Shown: one piece after another, positions 46,450 to 54,226 of the stretch | Numbering within the stretch: position 1 is the first letter of the stretch | How the letters are laid out: every line of letters starts with the position of its first letter | Assembly (NCBI GenBank): GCA_964495785.1 | Contig: CAZBXL010000004.1 | Span: forward strand, 29,962-93,961 | DNA from: RFSX01 sp964495785 | GTDB lineage: Bacteria > Bacteroidota > Bacteroidia > Chitinophagales > Saprospiraceae | Length of the DNA stretch: 64,000 bases | Direction: 5' to 3' | Program-made: the position numbers and the translations under genes | Notes under the pieces: generated by a model | The model's database searches: none | What the model saw: the letters and a program-made list of their open reading frames with translations, nothing else | Told to the model about the DNA's origin: nothing

Positions 46450-48093
46450 TTAATTTTTAAAATAAGCCTTTAAGGTATCAACTAATTTATCATTCACATC
46501 AGTTTCTATAGGTATCTCTATTAGAGTGAGTATTTTATTATCTATGGCATTGTTTAGAATAGATTTTAGATGAGACACATCAGTAGGCTTGTAAGCTTCT
46601 ATCCCAAAGCTTTCTGATAACTTAACAAAGTCTGGATTGGTCAGTTTTGTACCAAAAGACTTCCCTTCGCTCATTGCTTGCTTCCATTCTATAAGACCGT
46701 AGTTATTATCATTTAATATGATTATTATAAAATGCAAACCTAACCGATGAGCTGTTTCTAATTCTTGGATGTTCATCATGCTACCTCCGTCACCCATCAT
46801 TGCGATAACTGGCCGCTCATCGTCTACCATAGCAGCTGCGATACCTCCAGGGAGTGATATACCCATAGACGCTAATCCATTAGAGATAAGACAACTGTTA
46901 GGTTCATATGTCTGATAATTACGGGCTATCCACATCTTATGACTACCTACATCGGAGATAAGTAAGCCATCATCAGGCAATATATCTCTGACTGCATTAA
47001 TGACACCTGGTGCATTAAATATTCCGGAACTATCATCCAAGCTATATGACTCAATAGATTCCTTAATCCTACTTCTGATGGAGGTATACCAATTATCCCA
47101 TTTTTGATGCCCTATTACATTGCTTAATCTTTTTATGGTCTCAGCTATATCTGCGACGATTTCTACATTTGGTATATAATGCGTAAATACTTCTGCCGAG
47201 GTAAAATCTATATGAACTATTTTTTTGTCATTATTTCTATTCCAGTGTACAGGATCATACTCCGCTATATCATAACCTATACTTATGACAAGATCAGCTT
47301 GCTCAAATGCTTCAATGATATAATCTTTGAATCCTAATCCTACTGCTCCAAGACAATGTTCATCTGCATCCGACACAGCTCCTTTACCCATAAATGTGCA
47401 GGCTACAGGAATATTATGCTTAGTACTTAATTCTTCTGTAAGTGCTTTGCTGGCTCGTTTTCTTATAGCTCCATTACCAGCCACTATGATAGGTTTTTTC
47501 GCTTGGCTGATCAGCGACGCAGCCTCATTTAGAGCTTTGGTATCAGGGGACGGTCGTCTCACATTGTAGATGGGTAATGATGTAATATCTTCGGACACCT
47601 CCATATCGGCAATATTCTCAGGTAACTCTATGTGTGTAGCTCCTGGCTTTTCTTCTTGAGCTAACTTAAATGCTTTCCTTACAATTTCAGGTATCACTGA
47701 AGGTTGAGTGATGGTAGCATTCCATTTGGTGACGGCTTTCATCATATCTACCACATCTATTATCTGATGACTCTCATGATGTAATCTTTCATTACTTCCT
47801 TGACCAGTTATTGCTATGACAGGTGCTTTATCAAGATTAGCATCAGCGACGCCTGTCAGTAAGTTCGTTGCTCCTGGTCCAAGGGTTGACAGACATACTC
47901 CTGCCTCCCCAGTCAGCCTACCCCATACATTAGCTATGAATGCACCGCCTTGCTCATGCCTTACAGGAATAAACTGAATTTCTGAATTCTCTAATGCAAA
48001 TAAAAAAGCTTCGTTCTCTTCACCAGGTACACCAAAAATATATTTTACGCCTTCATTCTCGAGGCACTTTACAAAAATATCCGCTGCATTCAT
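46450..48093 (-). CDS. ThDP-dependent acetolactate-synthase-like enzyme, candidate 2-oxoglutarate decarboxylase
   Basis: 547 residues. Catalytic Glu47 (VRHEQGGAF), LSTLGPGATNLLTGVADA (68-85) and the ThDP motif GDGGSMMN...NDNN (434-464) identify the POX/AHAS family. It would usually be annotated IlvB/AlsS. No regulatory small subunit or other ilv/als gene is nearby; the partner is succinate-semialdehyde dehydrogenase. In Synechococcus PCC 7002 the same pair of families forms 2-oxoglutarate decarboxylase plus dehydrogenase. The N-terminal half and the YGLIEWKQ segment (465-472) seem to me to resemble that enzyme, but this is from memory, not an alignment. Catabolic acetolactate synthase is the alternative. 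Confidence 0.8.
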   Translation of the reverse strand: MNAADIFVKCLENEGVKYIFGVPGEENEAFLFALENSEIQFIPVRHEQGGAFIANVWGRLTGEAGVCLSTLGPGATNLLTGVADANLDKAPVIAITGQGSNERLHHESHQIIDVVDMMKAVTKWNATITQPSVIPEIVRKAFKLAQEEKPGATHIELPENIADMEVSEDITSLPIYNVRRPSPDTKALNEAASLISQAKKPIIVAGNGAIRKRASKALTEELSTKHNIPVACTFMGKGAVSDADEHCLGAVGLGFKDYIIEAFEQADLVISIGYDIAEYDPVHWNRNNDKKIVHIDFTSAEVFTHYIPNVEIVADIAETIKRLSNVIGHQKWDNWYTSIRSRIKESIESYSLDDSSGIFNAPGVINAVRDILPDDGLLISDVGSHKMWIARNYQTYEPNSCLISNGLASMGISLPGGIAAAMVDDERPVIAMMGDGGSMMNIQELETAHRLGLHFIIIILNDNNYGLIEWKQAMSEGKSFGTKLTNPDFVKLSESFGIEAYKPTDVSHLKSILNNAIDNKILTLIEIPIETDVNDKLVDTLKAYFKN

Positions 48094-48095
48094 AA

Positions 48096-48977
48096 TTACA
48101 TTTCTTTGATGGAAGATCCAGTAGACAGAGGACGATCCTTATAGTTTTTTAATTCGATAACATCACCAGGAAGATTGACTCCTTCTTCTTCTAATCGGTT
48201 AAGCACTCCTCTCATCGCTTGTGATTGTACTTCTGTAGAACTTAAGCTTGACGCAAAGGTATTTACCCATATCTGTACTTCAATATTTATAGTACTCGCC
48301 CCAAATTCTTTAATGAAAGTCTGTGGCTTTTTATTGTCATTCAGAACGCCTTCAGTATTTTGTAGGACCTCAATAATAATCGACCTTGCTTTCTCTATAT
48401 CAGTCCCATAATCTAAACCTATCATAAAACTCTTTCTAAGATAACCATCTATTGTGAAGTTGTACAGTGGCGACTTAATTATCTGACCGTTAGGTACGAA
48501 TACATCCTTACCATCATAAGTTTTAATATGAGTCTCTCTTAGACTCAAGCCCATTATCTTTCCTTCGACCTCTCCTGTCTTAACTGTATCACCTACATTA
48601 AATGGTCTACTGAACGCCATGATAACACCTGCCAAAAAATTCTCTGCTATATCCTTAAATGCAAACCCAATAACAAAGGATGATACTGTAGCTGCACCTA
48701 ATATGGTACCCGCGATGGCAGCTTGACCTATGATGTAAAGAAATATTAATATACATATGATGGTCACCAAAATCCTGGAGACGCTATCAAAGAAATTGGC
48801 TAAGAGCTTATCGTGGGCCTTTGTCCTGACAAGACCTATTATTTTTGTTCTCAAAAAATTGAGCACAACATATGCTATGATAGAAACTATAAATCCAATC
48901 CCAACCTTGGGTATAGCTGCGATCAGTAAATCGTAATAGGACAATACTTGTTTTTGTATATCTTGAAATACTTCCAT
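48096..48977 (-). CDS. Small-conductance mechanosensitive channel (MscS family)
   Basis: 293 residues with three N-terminal membrane helices (about 15-110). The pore helix is Gly/Ala-rich (GTILGAATVSSFVIGFAFKD) and a cytoplasmic beta domain follows with SRPFNVGDTVKTG and VFVPNGQIIKSPLYNFT. It releases solutes on osmotic downshock. Only 2 bp separate its stop from the ThDP enzyme's ATG, so these genes are cotranscribed, which could link the metabolic pair to osmotic stress. Confidence 0.93.
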   Translation of the reverse strand: MEVFQDIQKQVLSYYDLLIAAIPKVGIGFIVSIIAYVVLNFLRTKIIGLVRTKAHDKLLANFFDSVSRILVTIICILIFLYIIGQAAIAGTILGAATVSSFVIGFAFKDIAENFLAGVIMAFSRPFNVGDTVKTGEVEGKIMGLSLRETHIKTYDGKDVFVPNGQIIKSPLYNFTIDGYLRKSFMIGLDYGTDIEKARSIIIEVLQNTEGVLNDNKKPQTFIKEFGASTINIEVQIWVNTFASSLSSTEVQSQAMRGVLNRLEEEGVNLPGDVIELKNYKDRPLSTGSSIKEM

Positions 48978-49088
48978 AATGACTAATAGAGGGGATTTTT
49001 CTAAAATTTAAGATTAATAATGAATCTTACATGAATAATTAATAAGATGTTCGCATAGGAAAGGATCTCTTCGAATTTAAAAAATTCA

Positions 49089-49583
49089 TTATTCTTCTTC
49101 TCCCACATGAGGGTGAATACTCTGAATCAATTTCCAATTAGATTGAATCAAAGATTCTAAAATCTTAAGCATGTCATGTAGTGAGCCGTAAAGATTTGCA
49201 TTTCGATGGTACTCCTCTTTTCCTTTCTGCAAGTCAAAGAAAGTTTTGTATCCATCTAAAACTTTAGTCATTTCATTTGTTTGCTTTATAAAGTCGTTCA
49301 TTCCGTTACTTATAGACTCTTTATTATCTGATTCTAAACTTACCTCTGTATTCATATCAGAAATTAGTTGATCCAACATAATACTGGGTGCAATCTGGAA
49401 ATACTCACATATTTTCATTAGAGTGCTGATCTTGGGTTCTACTACTCCTGATTCGTAAGAGGCAATTTTATTTCTCGATATACTAAGAGTGGTTGCCAAT
49501 TCAGTCTGACTTATACCTTGCATTCGGCGTAAGAACTTCAGATTAGAACCAAAATGTGTCCTATTTGGATTAGATGAGCTCAA
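49089..49583 (-). CDS. XRE-family HTH regulator A
   Basis: 164 residues. HTH at about 11-65 (LKFLRRMQGISQTELATTLSISRNKIASYESG), then a helical, polar C-terminal half (75-160) of unknown function. It is a diverged paralogue of the oppositely transcribed regulator at 49733-50245: both share the HTH layout and a TKVL(D/E)G(Y/F)K(T/S)F segment. The two starts are 149 bp apart, suggesting shared or mutual control. No toxin or phage gene is adjacent. Confidence 0.85.
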   Translation of the reverse strand: MSSSNPNRTHFGSNLKFLRRMQGISQTELATTLSISRNKIASYESGVVEPKISTLMKICEYFQIAPSIMLDQLISDMNTEVSLESDNKESISNGMNDFIKQTNEMTKVLDGYKTFFDLQKGKEEYHRNANLYGSLHDMLKILESLIQSNWKLIQSIHPHVGEEE

Positions 49584-49696
49584 AAGTGACTAATTGTTGT
49601 TTATTTGCACAAAATCATGAATTAAATTATATTTATAGAACTTTTGTTCAGGAATATGTGTCTAAGATATGAACATTAGATAAAAAAAGAACAAAA

Positions 49697-49715
49697 AAAG
49701 CTCATTTAGAGCTTT
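49697..49715. promoter_or_regulatory. Hairpin/operator just upstream of regulator B
   Basis: AAAGCTC and GAGCTTT form 7-bp perfect arms with a 5-nt loop, ending 17 bp before the ATG at 49733. It may be an autoregulatory operator or a hairpin in the leader. A run of A precedes it, so only leftward transcription would see a terminator-like T-run. Confidence 0.35.
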
Positions 49716-49732
49716 CGAAGTAAATAAATAAT

Positions 49733-50245
49733 ATGAAACAACCTAACATCACATTACCCAGTAACATTAAAGTACTGAGAAAGAAAATGGGACTAAATCA
49801 GTCTCAACTCGCTGAAGCGTTAGGGATTAACAGATCTAATGTAGCTGCTTACGAGAGTAAAGGAGTGGAACCAAGATTGAAGACCATCTTATCGATGGCT
49901 AAGTTTTTTGATATTACCGTTACTGATCTTCTCGATACCAAATTAGATGAGTCTACCGAGTATAATCCATATGATAATAATAAATCAAATACTACAATAG
50001 CTATAGACAGCCCTCTCAAGAACGACGATAATATTACTGAGTTTATTAACAAATCAGTGAAAATCACTAAGGTACTTGAAGGTTTCAAGTCATTTTACTC
50101 TTTCAAGAAAAAGAGCATGACACAATCTGATCCTGAAAAAGAAAAGCTCATGCACGACATAGACAACTTCATAAACCTCATGGAGCACTTGCTATCATAC
50201 AACAAGACTGTCATAAATACCATAGGTGGTACATCTAAAGCTTAA
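49733..50245 (+). CDS. XRE-family HTH regulator B
   Basis: 170 residues. HTH at about 10-64 (LRKKMGLNQSQLAEALGINRSNVAAYESKG). The linker (75-100) is polar, and the C-terminal helical part (105-170) holds the segment shared with regulator A. Both are about the same size and carry the HTH at the same place, so a duplication and inversion is likely. Targets are unknown; the stress genes starting at 50636 lie downstream on the same strand after a 390-bp gap. Confidence 0.85.
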   Translation: MKQPNITLPSNIKVLRKKMGLNQSQLAEALGINRSNVAAYESKGVEPRLKTILSMAKFFDITVTDLLDTKLDESTEYNPYDNNKSNTTIAIDSPLKNDDNITEFINKSVKITKVLEGFKSFYSFKKKSMTQSDPEKEKLMHDIDNFINLMEHLLSYNKTVINTIGGTSKA

Positions 50246-50635
50246 GTCCTCTACTCAATGCAAGGTCGATCTAAAACAGAACCTAAATAAATTCAGTGCT
50301 TAAGTTAGTTCCTCTTGTCCAAAGGAAATTAAAAATGTCCCTTGCACATAATATCTCATAATTAAGATGTCGAAATAATACACATCTTATTGATTACAAA
50401 AATCCTCCTTCACAATTTATAATCAGAATCAAGGCTCTTTGACTTGTAAATGCCTTCACATCTTCAATATTATTGTGAAAACCTTATAGGCAAAAACACT
50501 AAAAATGAATGAATTACATACGTTTTGTTCAAATTTTACACATTTTTGAAAATAACATCAACTTTTGTGAACATAATGTACATTACCAAGGTTGTAAGTG
50601 CATAGATTCCAATTTAACAACCTAAAACTTTAATT
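50246..50635. other. Gene-free region before ECF sigma operon
   Basis: 390 bp, AT-rich. TAAGATGT (50363-50370) and ACATCTTA (50382-50389) form a hairpin with 8-bp arms and an 11-nt loop, without a clear T-run. The region presumably carries the promoter of the ECF sigma unit, but I find no pair of -33/-7 boxes with proper spacing, and no ORF I can support. Confidence 0.5.
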
Positions 50636-51151
50636 ATGAATCGCATTCAATTTTCAAACGAGTTCAAAGCAAACATTAGCAGCTTTAAAAATTTTGCATT
50701 AAAATTAACAAGGAACGCCTCTGACGCTGAAGATCTTATTCAACAAACGGCTTTTAAAGCACTTAGAGGTCTTCATACATTTCAAGATGGTACAAACTTT
50801 AAAAATTGGGTTTTTGCAATCTTAAGAAATACATTCATTACAAGCTACCGTAAGAAGAAAAGATCAAACGTCGTAGGCGGTCCATTAGAAAACTACACTT
50901 TCAATATAGAAAGCCACTCTTCTATAAATAATAATGCAATCTCTGAGATGAGGATAGAAGAGATATACTCTCAGATAGATAGCCTCTCAAGTAAGACCAA
51001 AGAACCATTTCTTATGCTTGTAGAGGGCTACAAATATAATGAGATCGCTGACTCTCTACACATTCCAATCGGAACAGTAAAAAGTAGAATCAACTATGCA
51101 AGAAAAAAATTACAAGCAATTTTAGAAGAAAGACATTCTTTAGCTGCCTAA
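50636..51151 (+). CDS. ECF-type RNA polymerase sigma factor
   Basis: 171 residues. Sigma-70 region 2 at about 14-80 (ASDAEDLIQQTAFKALRGL, NFKNWVFAILRNTFI) and region 4 at about 105-160 (GYKYNEIADSLHIPIGTVKSRINYARKKL). No anti-sigma gene with a FecR-type domain follows, so it is not the typical SusCD-linked type. The next genes on the same strand (YtxH, holin-like, Dps) suggest an envelope or general stress role and are probable targets or operon partners. Confidence 0.92.
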   Translation: MNRIQFSNEFKANISSFKNFALKLTRNASDAEDLIQQTAFKALRGLHTFQDGTNFKNWVFAILRNTFITSYRKKKRSNVVGGPLENYTFNIESHSSINNNAISEMRIEEIYSQIDSLSSKTKEPFLMLVEGYKYNEIADSLHIPIGTVKSRINYARKKLQAILEERHSLAA

Positions 51152-51190
51152 TATCAAAAAGTACAATTATCTAATCATAAAATATTAAAC

Positions 51191-51541
51191 ATGAGCAACA
51201 GAAATATAAGCGGAAAATTATTATTCTTTGGAGGTTTAATAACTGGTGCTGCTGCAGCATATTATCTAAATACCAAAGAGGGCAAAGAATTGAAAAATAA
51301 AGTGTTAGCAAAAGGTAATGAGATTAGCAAAGACCTCACTAATAGAGCTGGACAGATCGCAGAGCAAGCGAAAGAACAATCGGAAATTGTATTAAAAAAC
51401 GCTTCGGAAAGTCTTTCAGATCTAAAAGACAGCCTCCAATCTAAGGCTAACACAGCTACTAATGCAGCAGAAAACAAAATCAATAACTTTCAGAAAGGAA
51501 TAAATCACGCGAAGGAAAAGTTGAATAATATCAATGTGTAA
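51191..51541 (+). CDS. YtxH-domain protein
   Basis: 116 residues. The N-terminal FGGLITGAAAAYYLNTKEGKELK (13-35) is the YtxH motif, a short Gly/Ala-rich membrane helix. A long Lys/Glu/Ala-rich helical tail (40-116) follows, resembling late-embryogenesis-type repeats. YtxH proteins are general-stress proteins in Firmicutes and common in Bacteroidota stress clusters. It lies 39 bp downstream of the ECF sigma gene. Confidence 0.82.
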   Translation: MSNRNISGKLLFFGGLITGAAAAYYLNTKEGKELKNKVLAKGNEISKDLTNRAGQIAEQAKEQSEIVLKNASESLSDLKDSLQSKANTATNAAENKINNFQKGINHAKEKLNNINV

Positions 51542-51619
51542 GAGAAGCAGTTTATGTGAATTAATTATCCTGTCTGGCAGCTATGCTACTCAGGAACTTA
51601 AAACTCAATGAATTAGAAT

Positions 51620-51964
51620 ATGAAAAAGGATCTAATGGTTGACGTCGGTGAGAATATTGAGTATGTCAAAACGATAATCAACAACTCAATTGAACTCAAA
51701 AAGATAGAAGGAGCAGAGCTTTCCTCTAAATTTTTGGGTATAGGCATATTAGGTATTGTATTGGGGATTATGACAATGTTTGTTTTGGGCATCATCATCA
51801 TTATCTCTTCGCTACTTCTTATACAGCACAGCGGATCGACTATAAGTGGACTTTTGATAATGTTAGGAATAATTTCCTTTATCATGTTAATAATATATAT
51901 ATTTAGAAAAAAAGTTATATACACCCCTATAGCCAACGCCATTATGTCAGCAATCTTAGATTAA
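51620..51964 (+). CDS. Phage_holin_3_6-type small membrane protein
   Basis: 114 residues. A polar N-terminus (1-40) is followed by two hydrophobic segments (about 43-67 and 72-96) and a short basic tail, the pattern of the Phage_holin_3_6 (YqjE-like) family. Chromosomal members usually sit with YtxH and YqjD-type stress genes and are not prophage remnants. Its position between YtxH and Dps fits that. No other phage gene is nearby. Confidence 0.75.
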   Translation: MKKDLMVDVGENIEYVKTIINNSIELKKIEGAELSSKFLGIGILGIVLGIMTMFVLGIIIIISSLLLIQHSGSTISGLLIMLGIISFIMLIIYIFRKKVIYTPIANAIMSAILD

Positions 51965-51969
51965 CAAAA

Positions 51970-52140
51970 ATGAACGATAAAATAGAGCAGCGTAAATCAA
52001 AATTGAAAGCTGAGATTGCAATGGCCAAAGACTTCCTTCAGGAAAATCTATCCACAACCAAACCGTTAGATTATGTCTTACCAGATCTTAGTTTCTTCAA
52101 GAGATTAATAAGTAAAGTGACAAGCAAGTTAACAACTTGA
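51970..52140 (+). CDS. 56-residue protein in stress cassette
   Basis: ATG at 51970, TGA at 52138-52140, starting 5 bp after the holin-like stop. The product MNDKIEQRKSKLKAEIAMAK... is a charged helix (1-27) followed by a segment ending in a basic LISKVTSKLTT. In stress cassettes of this kind, a short soluble protein often follows the YqjE-like holin (YqjK position). Tight spacing and good helix composition support a real gene; family not recognised. Confidence 0.6.
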   Translation: MNDKIEQRKSKLKAEIAMAKDFLQENLSTTKPLDYVLPDLSFFKRLISKVTSKLTT

Positions 52141-52193
52141 AAATCAAACTTTCCTCCATCAGAACAATTTATTTTAACTCATAAAAACTGACA

Positions 52194-52658
52194 ATGAATT
52201 ACTTAGGATTTAAACCAGAAAAAGTAGAAGAAACCTCTGTTCAACTTAATAAACTACTTTCTAATTACCAGATATATTATCAAAATCTTAGAAACTATCA
52301 TTGGAATATATCAGGCAAGCACTTCTTTGACCTACATATCAAATTTGAAGAGTTATATAACGAGGCGAAACTTGCTATAGATGAAATCGCAGAAAGAATA
52401 TTAACTCTTAGGAAAAAGCCTATGTCCACCCTAGCGGACTATCTAAAAAATGCAGACATAGAAGAACTATCCACTGAAAACACAGACGAGATGGTAAGAT
52501 CTATTCTTTCAGATCATAAGAAACTCATAGATAATATGCGTCAGGTACTATCGACTGCAGCAGACGCAGAGGATGAGGGTACGGTAGATTTAGTTGCGGG
52601 ATTTTTAGGATCCATTGAGAAGAAAAGTTGGATGTTAGATGCATGGCTATCTAAGTAA
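52194..52658 (+). CDS. dps: Dps-family DNA-binding/ferroxidase protein
   Basis: 154 residues. Ferroxidase residues are visible: H36 in YHWNISG, H48, E52, and D63/E67 in AIDEIAER. Dps forms a 12-mer that oxidises and stores iron with peroxide and protects DNA. Short N-terminus without a Lys-rich tail, so DNA binding may be weak. It follows the small stress genes (53 bp after the 56-residue protein), consistent with one stress regulon. Confidence 0.92.
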   Translation: MNYLGFKPEKVEETSVQLNKLLSNYQIYYQNLRNYHWNISGKHFFDLHIKFEELYNEAKLAIDEIAERILTLRKKPMSTLADYLKNADIEELSTENTDEMVRSILSDHKKLIDNMRQVLSTAADAEDEGTVDLVAGFLGSIEKKSWMLDAWLSK

Positions 52659-52687
52659 TACTAATTTCTATCAAATTGTATAGAGAC

Positions 52688-52726
52688 GACTTAAGAAATA
52701 CTTTGTAAGGCAAGTGATCTTAAGTC
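52688..52726. repeat. 9-bp inverted repeat between dps and AI-2E-type gene
   Basis: GACTTAAGA (52688-52696) and TCTTAAGTC (52718-52726) are exact inverse complements with a 21-nt spacer. No T-run follows. It may be an operator pair or a leader stem for the transporter gene. Confidence 0.3.
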
Positions 52727-52775
52727 AAGACTAAATACTAACCCTACTTAACCCAAGCTCTTTAGATCTTACATA

Positions 52776-53867
52776 ATGGTGCATAATGAAATCAATATTC
52801 ATAAGCTGGCTTCTTTACTGATAATTATTGTCGGATTGGGCTGGCTTTCGATAATATCGAAGCCGATCATAATGCCTTTAATATTTGCGATTTTATTATC
52901 CATATTTATGTATCCTATAGATAAACGATATCTCAGATTCATAAACAAACGATGGATATCGATCCCATTAACGTTCTGTACCATCTTTGTACCCATCATT
53001 CTTATAATGATGATGTTTTCTTTTCAGATTGTCAACATTATGGATTCTCTGCCTTCGATAGAGAACAATATAAAAGAAGGATTTGACCACGCATTGAACA
53101 AAGTAGATGAAGCCATACCCTTCGCTGACATCAACTCTAAGTCAATTAATTTTTTTAAATCAGAAAGTATTCCAGAAGGATCATTAGAAGTCGTAAGACA
53201 AAGCGTAGCCATAAGTGCCGGATTTCTCGTCAGTACAGGACTTTGTCTACTATACACATTCTTTCTTCTGTACTATAGAAAAAGTTTTAAAAATTTCATC
53301 ATCTATCAATTTGAAAAAGAGAATAGGCCTGATATAAAAGATACGTTAACTGAGATTAAAGAAACAGTAAAATCCTACGTCGGTGGTGTCGGAACCGTTA
53401 TGATTATTCTATCTGTATTAAACAGTATTGGTTTAACCATAATAGGAATTGACCATCCATTATTTTGGGGAGTATTAGCTGGCATTTTAGCAGTTATCCC
53501 ATATGTCGGCACGGCATTAGGCGGAATGCTCCCATTCTTATATGCTTTGAGTACTACAGATACAGTCTGGCAGCCCGTTTCTATAGTTGTCTATTATATG
53601 ATAATACAACAAGTAGAAGGCAACTTCATAACGCCCAAGATTGTGGGTGACAAAGTGGATATTAATCCATTCTTTGCTATTCTCTCTATTGTCATTTTGG
53701 GGAGTATGTGGGGAGTAGGAGGTGTCATTCTGGCATTACCTCTTATATCTATACTGAGAATTATCCTTTCTCAGTTTCAAGGTACAGAACCTTTATCAAT
53801 ACTCATGAGCTCTCACATTATGGACAAAGGTAAATTTAAAAAATGGGCCGATAACGTATCCGCTTGA
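52776..53867 (+). CDS. AI-2E family transporter
   Basis: 363 residues, PF01594-type permease with about seven hydrophobic segments. Family patterns: an early pair of helices (16-45), a soluble loop (90-150), and the conserved GVLAGILAVIPYVGTALGG and VGDKVDINPFFAILSIVILGS. Members export AI-2, act as sodium/proton antiporters or are uncharacterised; no luxS lies nearby, so a quorum-sensing role is not supported. It is the last gene of the stress cassette. Confidence 0.88.
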   Translation: MVHNEINIHKLASLLIIIVGLGWLSIISKPIIMPLIFAILLSIFMYPIDKRYLRFINKRWISIPLTFCTIFVPIILIMMMFSFQIVNIMDSLPSIENNIKEGFDHALNKVDEAIPFADINSKSINFFKSESIPEGSLEVVRQSVAISAGFLVSTGLCLLYTFFLLYYRKSFKNFIIYQFEKENRPDIKDTLTEIKETVKSYVGGVGTVMIILSVLNSIGLTIIGIDHPLFWGVLAGILAVIPYVGTALGGMLPFLYALSTTDTVWQPVSIVVYYMIIQQVEGNFITPKIVGDKVDINPFFAILSIVILGSMWGVGGVILALPLISILRIILSQFQGTEPLSILMSSHIMDKGKFKKWADNVSA

Positions 53868-54226
53868 TTCTATAGTAAGAAGATATATGTAAGCTGTCGT
53901 TATTTATTTATAATAAAAACTATACCATCTAATGATGACTGAATTCTGTTGCACACGTTTATTATGCCAGATAAACCTTCATTCATCCACAAGCCAATCT
54001 TCAAATTTCAGTAAAACAAACAGCATTTACAATAAAATTGACATTTCAAAAATTCAACTCAGAGTTTAATTTATAAACGAATAAATTTTCACTTACACCA
54101 AGTTTTCTTAGCTTTATAGAATAACATTTGGATATGACTGAATTTTCGAAATTAAACTCTTGAATACTGAGGTCGTTATAATTCTTGTCAACACACATAT
54201 ATAAAATCAAATATTAAAACTTAAAA
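53868..54226. other. Gene-free region before beta-oxidation operon
   Basis: 359 bp, strongly AT-rich. I see no supported ORF, RNA or clear promoter. A short palindrome AATTT-TCG-AAATT near 54143-54155 is the only symmetrical element and may be chance. Confidence 0.4.

Noticed and set aside
49010..49028. AAGATT/AATCTT inverted repeat upstream of mscS
   Set aside because: Only 6-bp arms in AT-rich DNA, which is expected by chance.
50636..51151. ECF sigma factor as regulator of the SusCD pair
   Set aside because: It is 20 kb away, has no FecR-type anti-sigma partner and is followed by stress genes.
51620..51964. Holin-like protein as sign of a prophage
   Set aside because: It is the chromosomal YqjE-like type beside YtxH and Dps. 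No capsid, tail, integrase or lysin gene is nearby.
52776..53867. Quorum-sensing (AI-2) exporter
   Set aside because: The family name is historical; no luxS or lsr gene is present and the neighbours are stress genes.
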